DNA of 64,000 nucleotides from Apostichopus japonicus (Eukaryota; Echinodermata; Holothuroidea; Aspidochirotida; Stichopodidae), in the NCBI RefSeq assembly GCF_037975245.1, contig NC_092575.1:7537001-7601000 (forward strand), given 5' to 3'. Each line of letters opens with the position of its first letter. The first letter of the stretch is position 1. Of this stretch, positions 1 through 11,000 are shown piece by piece. The notes beneath the pieces are model-generated. The model was not told the origin of the DNA and ran no database searches. It worked only from the letters and a program-made list of their open reading frames with translations. The translations under genes were made by a program, and so were the position numbers.

Positions 1-358
1 ACTCTTTGAAATCAGTCTAAATCAAGTACTCTTTGAAATCAGTCTAAATCAAGTACTCTTTGAAATCAGTCTAAATCAAGTACTCTTTGAAATCAGTCTA
101 AATCAAGTACTCTTTGAAATCAGTCTAAATCAAGTACTCTTTGAAATCAGTCTAAATCATGTACTCTTTGAAATCAGTATAAATCAAGTACTCTTTGAAA
201 TCAGTCTAAATCAAGTACTCTTTGAAATCAGTCTAAATCAAGTACTCTTTGAAATCAGTCTAAATCAAGTACTCTTTGAAATCAGTCTAAATCATGTACT
301 CTTTGAAATCAGTATAAATCAAGTACTCTTTGAAATCAGTCTAAATCAAGTACTCTTT
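1..358. repeat. 27-bp tandem satellite (about 13 copies)
   Basis: The unit reads roughly actctttgaaatcagtctaa plus atcaagt (27 bp). Two unusual changes (aatcatgt for aatcaagt, then cagtata for cagtcta in the next unit) recur together 135 bp apart, so five units were duplicated as a block. The array reaches the left edge, so its full length is unknown. It lies downstream of the last recognisable SETD1 exon, presumably in an intron. Confidence 0.95.
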
Positions 359-655
359 GTATCCACCAAGGATCATCACGACTGGCACTTACTAATGTCA
401 CAATGAAATTGCAATGAAAATTCCAAAGTTTTCTCCACAAGCGAGTTCCCTAAGAGTTTTGGACCCTTCCAAACACTTGTCCATACTTTTAGGAGTGTTC
501 GATTAAACAAGTAACTGCTTCGGTGGGTGAAAAGATGCTCTCAGAGAAGGGTTTTTGACGGTTCAGCTTGACATTCAGCTCGATATTTGACATTCTAGCA
601 TATATTGAGATAACGCAGATGACCTTTAACGATAATGTAAATAAGATCGTCTCAC

Positions 656-727
656 CTCTCCTCTTGGCTGGATACTGCAACTTGTGAATCCCTGTCATCT
701 GCTTCCTCCGTGATTGTTTCAAGTTTA
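656..727 (-). CDS. SETD1: SETD1 coding exon 10 (small, inferred)
   Basis: A 72-nt stretch between CCCTAG and GTGAGA whose only phase compatible with exon 9 is open: [20 protein letters not shown] then QEER. The composition fits the acidic region of the protein, but there is no recognisable conserved motif, so this exon rests on splice sites and phase alone. Confidence 0.6.
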
Positions 728-2056
728 CTAGGGAAACGGACAAAAGAAGATGAAATGTTATCAAATTGTTGGTTACAAACTAATGAAACATACCACTTCA
801 TGACATATCCCTTCCCCGATACCTATGCTAACCTTTATAAAATAAATCTATGGTGCTATACCGCAAGTTTAAGCGTGTCCGATAATTTAGATAACTTTTG
901 TATGAGATTACCTCCTGAGAGATTTCCCTGCCTCTCATACCGACGCTATCCGTTCTCAAATAAATCTACGGTGCTATACGGCAAGTTTAAGAGTGTCCAA
1001 TCATTTGGATAACTCTTGGATGAGATTACCTCCTGAGAAATCTCCCTGCCTCTCATACCGATGCTATCTGTTATCAAATAAATCTACGGTGCTATACCGC
1101 AAGTTTAAGAGTGTCAAATCATTTGGTAACTTTTGGATGAGATTACCTTCTGGGGGATTTCCCTGATCTTGAGGCTTCATCATCTTCCAGCTCTTCGTCA
1201 TCTTCGCTGCTTGAGGATTCTTCTTCATCTTCGTCGTCTTCGCTTTCTTCTCCCGAAGCATCCTCATCCGAGCTTCCCGAATCATCCACAAGCTCCGCTG
1301 AAAAAAAGAGTAATAAACACATCATTACTCCATTTACTTGAGAGACGGGTGCAGTGTGGATTGAAAGTGGGAGAAGTCGGTGAGGGGGGGGGAGAGAATG
1401 ATACAATGTTGATCATATGTCTCAGTCCATTCTTTTCTGTTTGGAAAACGACCAAAGCTGGGAAACCCTGCTTGCACTCCCCTGGTTAGGTCCACACATC
1501 AGTTCTTAATTGAAGTTCAAATGGCTAAAAGCAGATGCACACAACTGTCTGGGAGTGGCTACCTGAAGATTGCCGTGATGCCTGCCACCCGCACCCTTTA
1601 AGGATAAGTCTACGATCACCATAGACTCGTAAAACAATAATTTGTTGCTTAAAATGAGAAAACGTGACCCAAGATAATTCCATAAGGACCACAACACACC
1701 TAACCTGTCTGAGAAATACAAGAAACCTCAAAATGGAAAAATGTCAGAATTCCAAGACCCAAAATCAAAATTTATGCAATTTGCCCCAAGACTCTGAGTG
1801 AAGCCTCTAATACCCAAACTGCAATTGTGTTTCAATCTTCACCCTTTACGTTTGTATTAATATTGGAAAAGGGGCAAACTATGTGGCACACAGTACTCTT
1901 CAAAAATGATAATACTTCTAATCGGGACAAATTTATCGACATTGGTTACTTTTGCTAATCTGCAGCGACTTACCTGTCAGTTTGGTTTTCCTCCTTCCTT
2001 TCACCTTCACCTCAACTTCCTCTTCCTCCTCCTCAACTTCATCATCCTCTTCTTCA

Positions 2057-2088
<32 letters not shown>

Positions 2089-5000
2089 GTCATCTTCAGA
2101 TTCTTCGCTGGAGGTACTCAGCTTCCTCACTCTCTTGCTCTCGTCCTTGTCACCTTCCTCATCTGACACCTGACTGGTGGTTTCTGCTGTTTCTTTCTCT
2201 GTATCTGAGATAAATACAGATCATTCGCTATTTTAACACCTCAAGTGACCAGAGGGTCGGCAGGTTTTTTGTGATTCCTGACCTCTTTACTGACTGATGG
2301 ATGTAGAGCGAGTGATTCAAAATTCATTCCGAGGGTTTAAGGTGAGAATTCAGAAGATCAGAGACTACCAACTCCCCAGACCATTACATACTGTGATATT
2401 CACTTGTGGTCAGGACCAATTAAATAATCACTTTCAAGGATTTTACAACTTTTAATTTATATAACCAACATGTCTGAATAATAACCAGAGAGATAGGTCT
2501 TGTTGCTATGTACCGTTTAAATACCGTTTAAACCAAAGGTGATCCAATAGAATTACAAACTTCTACACTTTTTTCCTTTCTAGTACTTTACCTCTTTATT
2601 TCATCTATGTCACTTTATTGCTGTAAATGTAAAACCACTCTAAGTTCTACTAATCAGTCGCTACCATTTGAGATGACCCCCTGTTGACCACTTGATGCTC
2701 AGAGTGCGACAACTGACGAGACTGTTGGAGTCACCCAACACAAGAGCATTGACTCTCTGAAGCAGACTTTATCAATACTGACTGACTGATGCATTATTCA
2801 AGATGACTTCCAGACCTATTGTATATTGAGCCCCTTCACAAACTGAACTGAAGTTGAGATACAAGCAATTTTCACCACAGGAAAATTAGAGCAATCGAGA
2901 CCTCTCCGTGGAGAGGAATCCGTTCATACCAAGTTCGAGGTTCAATCGAGCTTTACCGTGGAGTTATCATTGACCTAAAGTTACCTTCGACCTCTTCCAA
3001 GAGCAATGCAGATCTTGAAATCACACTAAGGTGGATGTGAAGTCTAAGTATCAGATTAATTGCAGCTTCACTTTGGGAGTCATCATGTGTTTTGACAAGG
3101 AATTCAAGACTTTGACATCTGTCCCTCTCACATGACCAGGGATCTTGAACCCACTAAAGTGGATAAAACATACCACGTAAGAAGTTCATCAGTTTTACTT
3201 TTAGCGTTAAAAACTTGAAAAGTACCTGATAAATCTTCATCCAACAATGGTGGTGTGACTGGACGGGCTTTGCTTCCTTCATCGTCATCGTCATCCTCTT
3301 CCCTGTCTGGTCTTGGGGAGGGTATCTTCCTCTTAACCTTTAATAATAATAATAAAAAATGTAAATTTATATAGCGCCAATATCCAGAGGAAAACCAATG
3401 CTCAGTGGCGCTAGTGCTCAGGGAAGGCAGTCAAAAATAGATAAGTTTTGAGTCTGTTCTTGAAAATGTTAACGTTGGGTGCCGACTCGATGTGCAGTGC
3501 AAGTGAGTTCCAAAGAGTAGGAGCGGCATTAGAAGACGATCGTTGACCAAATGACTTGAGCTTCCACTTAGGTACATGGAGCAGTAGCTGATTTGAGGAT
3601 CGGAGAGAGCGGGTGGTGGTCTTCTGACTGATCATGCTACTCATGTATTCTGGTGCTAATCCATGCGGGGCTTGGAACAAGGGATAAAGGTATGTCCCAT
3701 TGCTAACGTAAACTTGAAAGTTTTCTTTGTGTTTAACATTTCGTGGCTAGTTGATCTTCCTTGAGCAATCCTAAACCATGACTAGATGCCAAGTCTATTT
3801 ATAAACTGCGATTGGTTTTCTTTGCCCAAAAACATAACATGATTTTGTGCATTTTGTCAGAAAAATGTTAGAACTCTTACAAAATCTCATTTGTTTTCCA
3901 GAATTTCTATCTCTGCATGACACATTCACTCGCACACTCTTACCGTGACCAGTCACTGCATAAATTATCAGTGGTAGAAAATGAGTGAAGCCATCTTGTT
4001 GAAAGAAAGTTTCATTCTGTAACTTAAAAACCCCACTTGGTAAAATTACAACGTACATCAGCCCACCCAGCCCAAGACTCAACCTTACTGTTATATAGTT
4101 GAAGCAGCTTTTCTGCATTTGTTGACCGAATTTCCTAAAAGCTTCAGTAGTAATTTTTTCCTAAATAAGGTAGCAACTCGTCAAAATAGGAGACCCGGCT
4201 AGATTTTTCTATCAATGCAAATGTTAAGTAATGAGCCAGGAATAAATTAGTGTTCAAAAGTTTTTGTAGCAACTTTGGAAGGAATCTTATACGGTACTAT
4301 GGAGACTGCTACAGTATGCTATCTGTGGATCTGCATAACAATTTGTGCATTCTGTATAGCATGCTGCTATGCGATACACACTGGATAAAGTATTCCCTCT
4401 TGAATAAATCAATGATGCCGTTCAGCGGCAGATCGGAACATTTCGACAATAATGCTCTTCTTTGTTCCTCTTCTTCTTTATTAAAAGTCAAGTACGTCAT
4501 GCTAAATGAACCGACTTGTTCCGGGTTTCTTAGCATCCACTACAGATCGAAAAAACTCTATTGAGATCGGCTCACAGATATTTGGTGAATATTTTCAGAT
4601 TTTAGGAAGAGGTTTAAGGAAATTTAAGGGGCAAGATGTTACCTTGAAGGAGGGCATCCTTGGCATGCCTGCTCTGAAGCCAAGCCCCAGGTTGAAGCTG
4701 TCGCTAGGTGCATTCTTGGTCCAGTCCTTGCTGTCAAACATACTGGGAGGGAGTGGTCTCTCAACTTTAACTTCACTGCTAACTTCATCCTCTTCTTTAA
4801 TTGGCTACAGGAGAAGTAAGAACAAAACAAACTTTTCTCTCTAGTTTTATTTTGAGGGGGGGGGAAAGGAGAAGGAAGGGCAGGGACAGAATGCTGCATT
4901 ACCAGAACGGTACGCTGCCTTACCATCTAAAACCAAGAAATACCAAGAACTCATCATTTGTTGAGTAACTCAGTCCATTATGCAGTCCATTATATTGGCT

Positions 5001-8000
5001 TCATTTATACAGCCAGAAAAAGGATCGTTGAGTGGTTCCGATGCCTAGACATATTCATTGTGCGGTAAGCCATACATGTTAATAATCATTAACTTGTGTT
5101 CACCAAAATGAAGAGGGAAAATTTATTGACTAATGTGGCAACATATAAAGGAAGGTACAAGGAATCAGTTATCATGTTCACATAGTGTATTTAGGTATTT
5201 AGTGACATGTATCTATATAACTACATTGTATTATCCAAGAGCATATAAAGCTAATTAGAGATATCTGATTACGAAGTTTATGTTCACTGATTGATATTCA
5301 TGATATGCAAACAAAACAACACGGTTGATTGTATGAATGTAGTGTGACAAATCAAATACACCAAGGATGAAAACTATGGAATATTTGATTCTTGTCTCGT
5401 GTATAAAAGCCATTTCTTGCAATTCGATGAATATTAATGACATAAAGTTAGAGAGGTCATGAAAATGTGCTTATTATGAACCTACACCAGGATGAACCAA
5501 ATTTTCCATTAAGCCCGGCCCACTTATTAACATTCATGAGATAAAAACCAAGAACAATAGGGCACATCTACTCATCACATCTACCAAGTGTGGCACTGAT
5601 TCAACTTGCGTTTGCTGAGATATCTTGTTTACAAGCTAGCCGTCACAACCCCACACACACACACACAAATGCCAGCACGATCGTAAAAGGTTACCGAGCC
5701 TTCGGCATCATAACCAAGATGGCATCAACCCCTGCTAGTTTTAGCATTCTAGATTGGAAAATGATTTAACTCAATTTAGAATAACATTCTTTTAAGTCTT
5801 ACCTTAGATTTGAGGACAGAGTCGTCCCACCAAGTCTCGAAGGTTTTGAAAGCGCACGTTTCCACGATCTTCCTCCCGAGGTCTCGATTGACAATCTGTT
5901 TCAGTTCCATGACCATGACCATTAACACATCGTCCACTAAGATTTGCTCCGGTTCGCTCGGTTTGACCGGTGCCGCCCAATCTTGCCCTTCCCGGTCTTG
6001 TAACTTCTCCGGACTGAGCTGAAAGTTATTACCCATGTTCATCATAATGTTTTGATTTGCATTCATCTGGTTCATATTACTGAACTCTGGCAAAAAGTCT
6101 GGATTTGCATTGGGCCCAAACGGACCACGCGGTGGACTCCCAAAGTCTGGAAAGAGTCGGTTGCCCATCGGACCCGAGGGTCCGCCCATGCCGTGGAACA
6201 TTCCGCTCATACCGGCCATAGTTTGAAGATGTGCAGCAAAGTTGTGAGGCGGTTGCTCAAAGTTTTGAGGGTTGTTCATCCCAGGACCCATCCCTGGGGG
6301 GAAGAAGGGACTGCCGCCGGGATCCCCCCTGTGAGAAAAAGGCATCCCTCCCGGTCCCCCTGGGTGGGGACCGAAAGGTGGAAAGTCACCATTGAAATTG
6401 TTCCGTGGACCGTCGAAGGGTCCCATCGGACCATGAAAGTTTGGCGGAAAGTCTCCAGGGTTTGGCATGCAGTTTGGAAACATCGGATGGAAGTTGGGAT
6501 TATTCATCCAAGGGCCAAAGTTTGGAAACATAGGACCTGAGTTCATCATTTCGTTCAACATCTGATTAGGGCCCATACCGTGGCTGCCACCTGGCATATT
6601 GTTCTGGTTCCTCATCCACGGCGACATCGTTGGGTTCATGACGTTCTCTCCCGGCGGTTGGGGAGGCTCACCGGGGAGGGGCAGTTGTGAGGTCATCCCT
6701 AAAGGCGGCGGAGCATGGACTTGTAATTTGGCTCCGTCGTCTCCATCATCGCTCAGAGATGACATGCTCATCCGATCTTCCTCGTCAGTTCCCTGATCCA
6801 TGGGCTGCTGGCCTCCTTCTTCTTCGTCGGAAACCTTACAGAACAAACAAAATATCTCACTGTTAAAACAATGTACTCTTTGTCCTTGTGTATACTCATC
6901 AAATTTTGGAACTGTGCTGACAATGCAAATATGAAGACCATCGCTTAACTTTGAGTTACTGTTACAAGCTACTACCATGTACCATCATAAAATGCACAAC
7001 TAATAATGCTATATTACATAATTTTGGCTTCACTAACAACAGTTTCTGTCAATATTCTGCTAACAGCTTATTGATTTTGCAATCACTCTTTCAATGCTAT
7101 CATTTCTAAAGTCCATAATAACCAAGATTTTCCTTTTTTTGATAACTGTTTAAGATATTACATCTTACAGTATTCAAGTTTGTACATGGATGTACTGTGT
7201 TTACTTCAACTGTAGTCACATGCTTATTATCACAACATTGGGTGCAAGAATTAGCCAGGACTGAACAATAATTAATTACAAACATACAGTACATGGCAGT
7301 GAGTTCAAACAGACTCCACAATGAATGAACAGACTTCACAATGATTGGAAGGATACTGTACTGTACATGGCAGTGAGTTCAAACAGACTCCACAATGAAT
7401 GAACAGACTTCAAACTGCTTCCATAACCATAGCGGTATGCAGCTGACCATGCACAGACCGTGAATGGTGTTAAGGTTTTAATATAAATCCCTAGTACTGG
7501 CTAATATGCCTATCAAATACCAAATATTTTACCTTGAAGTTTAACTGCCGAATAACGCAGCAAGTAAATTGTTTTCTTGGGTGAATAAAGAGACATGAAA
7601 TGTATGGGATAGCAGAATTTCCCCAAATCGTTGCTTTGTTCACTACTATTGAGTAATTTTTGTTGTTGCAGTGTTCCTTTGTTAACCTCCCACCTTCCCA
7701 ACCATCCCCACTATCTCCCATGATGTCATTAGAATGAAAGAATTGTGTATAGATATTACTAAAAACATAAATTCAAAAGTATTGAAACCAATGAATGTGA
7801 TATACCCTTAGGAAGATACTGCCAACTCACCTTACTGGTAGATAACCTATCAGACCCCTCATCTTTCACTGGGGTAGAGGAAAGACTTTGCTCTAATCTC
7901 GGTGAGTTCCCCTTTCGGATGTCATCCGACGCATCCAACGGTGAATCCCCGATATTTTCAGGGGAGAGGTCGCCCAAAGCTATCGTTGAGTCCGATGTGG

Positions 8001-11000
8001 GAGGAGGCGGGGGTGGGGGAGGAGAGGAAGGTCTCCTCCGCCTCCTGTCGTGGTCGTTACCGTGACGACTTGAACTCGAATACGAGTCCCTAGGCACTGT
8101 TTTGGAAGAAGAGTCCCTCCTCCTCTCATCGTACATTCTACTACCCGGAGACGCTTTCCGAGAATGTCTGTGATGGTGACTTGAGCTATGTTTGTGCGAA
8201 CTCTCGGAGTGTCTAGAGGACTTATCGCTGAATCCTTTGGAAGAATGTTGAACGGCGCTCGGCAAATTTTCGCCAGCTGCTTTTAACCTTGATTGCTCCT
8301 CGATAGTACTGTTCCGCCTCTCGGGGCTCTTCAGATCCTTCACCCCAAACTCGATCGGGGTGTGGCTCTGTTCCAGTAATGCTTCGATACGGGAATCGAG
8401 GCTCCTCCTAAATTCGTCGTCTTCATCCTGCGGTCCCTCAAGGGGCTCGCTCAGGTCGCTGGCAATGGACATCCGCCGGTCCACCTCCGGCCGCTTGGGT
8501 TCGGGCCGCGAATGCTCGTTCTTGCCGACTTGCGGCAGAATGAGATCGCCGAGCTGAGAACCTGCCGTCAACGTCCGTTCCCTCTGTTTCTTCTCCTTCT
8601 GGTTCTTTCTTTTCCGACGATTTTTCTCCCTTTTCTTCAGTTCGAAATCGTCCACCTCTGCCTCTTGTGGAGGTTCGTTAATTATTGCCGTTTCAGGAGG
8701 ATTTACAGGTTCTTCCTCCCTGTGAGACACATGTCCAAAGTTAGGCTCTGGCTGCGGAGTAAAGCCTGCATTGTTAAAATTCGGTTGGAACCCAAATTCA
8801 TTTGTGTTTGGAGGGTTTTGCATTGGAGGAGGTTGAAAGTTCCCTTGGCTCCACTCATTATCGGCTGGGAAAAACGATTGCTGGGGAGGCATCATAGCAG
8901 GTGGTTCCATGAATCCTTGTTGGGAGGGGTGCACCGGACCAGGTCCAAACCTCGGCTGTTCTCCCAGACCAGGTCCCGGCCGTTCGTGATAGGGCCGCCT
9001 GTACGGCGGTCTGCCTCCGTCGGGCTGCATGAAATCTGACAGAGTCGCTGGGTGAGATTGGTATTGCGGGGGCATCCCCTGTGGTATATTAAACTCTGGT
9101 TGCATGTTCATGTTTGCAAATCTGTTGTTTACGTGAGGGGTGTGCATACCATCCGACGGGGTGTTTGGCGTGATGAAACCGTCTGATCCCTGAGAAATAA
9201 AACCAGGACCGACATGGTCACTGGCAATTTGGTTCACACTGCCACGATCGGAGTGAGGAGTGGGAGGTAGCGATGGAGTCTTGCCAGGGGTCTCTGATAA
9301 ACTCCGACCTCTGGGATCGCGGGGTCCAGACGAGGTGCTACTCGCACCTGGAGTGCTAGGAGTGGTGTTGTTCACAAGGCATTCAAAAGTCCGTTGGCAC
9401 TCTTTTCCTGTGGTTTAGAAAGACGTTAATTTTGAGTAAAAATTTATGTTATCATAAAACCAGACAAAGGGTTTTTATCGAATAAACACTACTCAAGTTC
9501 CCTGTTAAGCCCTATTTTTTAACGATGCATGTTTGTTATTCAACTATGGTTTTGTGATTTTGGGGACTTGTTTTTTTTTTTTTTGGGGGGGTGTGTGGGG
9601 GGAGAGGGAGGAGAAGATGGAGGTTCCTGCATCAAGGGAATACAAATAACCGTATGTTTTACTCTCAGAGTAACTCTCAATTTCACAGAAAATGGCATAA
9701 GGATTGGATAACAAGGACATGGAGACAACATAGGTTCCCTTAAAGTGACTTTGAATGATGGCCAGCAAAAGCAGATAACTATCGACAACACTGAATTTTA
9801 TACTGTTAGGTTTGTTGTGGCAATAATTAACCAAAGAAAAACACAAAGACAACTTTCAGTGGTGTGTTCTGTATGAAGGAATAATAAGTCAAAGTCTGGA
9901 AACACGTACGACATACTTTATAATTTACTACTTTTTGTTAAGTGCTACGAATGCAACCGACAATTTAATTCAAACTCTTTGGAAGTAAAGATTTTCTCTA
10001 TTCAGAACTAAATAATTTACATTTATACACTTAGCCAATAGCACAAAACTGCAGTAGAAGGAAAAGCCCTAACACATCTGCAACCACTACAAATCCCAGC
10101 CTACGCTACTCCTCATTTCAAACAGACTACCAGGCTATGCCATAAAAACTTCCAATATTACCAATGTTAAAAGGGAGAATGAAGAGCACACATTTACCTC
10201 CAGCATCTACTTGCACGATAATTATACGACCCATCACCGAGGTTCTATTCAGGCCCATCGCAGCTTCCTTAGCGTATCTGGTCTTTGTATAAGTGACTGA
10301 CGCCAGACCGAGATGCTTCTTCGTTTTGGGATGATGGTATATCCTGATACTCTCCAAGTCTCCATAGCGTTCGCACATTGATCGCAAAAACTGTTCTCGG
10401 ACATTGTCGTTCAAGTTGGTGAATGTAATTTGCTTTGGTGGGAGTTCCCCGACAAAATATTTGTCAACCTGAAGAGAACAATAGATCATGATACAGGAAT
10501 GCTGGTAGAAATTGACCACTTGAAGCTCGGTTGGAGAAACCGTTTTAGGTGGTTTAAGTGCACGTTTAACGCAAGAGTACAAACTCTGAAGCAGATTTCA
10601 ATACCTGGATGCCTGGTATGTTTCGTTAAAGATTTATAGAGCCACTTCACAGGCCAAAACCGAACAGAATTTGACTGAACTATGATCACCAAAAGATATC
10701 AAAGCACTGGAGAATTCACAGATTAATTGTAGCTTTAATTTTAGAGTGATCATGTTTAAAAGGTTTCCAGACATTCATGCCCAGGTTGACCTCATGTGAT
10801 CTTTGACCTCTACCAATTTCATTAGGGTTCTTGCACTTACCAAGCTCGATCTACATACAACATATTACGTTCAAGAAAGATGTACTTCTTGTGTAAACGT
10901 GCCTACAAGATTTTCAGACTTTCACTTAAATAATGACCGCCGATGACCTTTGACATCCACCATTTTCAATAGGGTTCTTGTACTCAACAAGCTCAATTTG

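Noticed and set aside
1133-2173. Plus-strand Ser-rich and Leu-rich open frames (1133-1489, 1906-2173)
   Set aside because: They are antisense shadows of the acidic GAG/GAA/GAT codons of SETD1 exons 8 and 9.
6052-6540. 162-codon plus-strand open frame
   Set aside because: Lies wholly antisense to SETD1 exon 5, and its Trp/Arg/His-rich composition is a by-product of the Pro/Met/Asn-rich sense strand.
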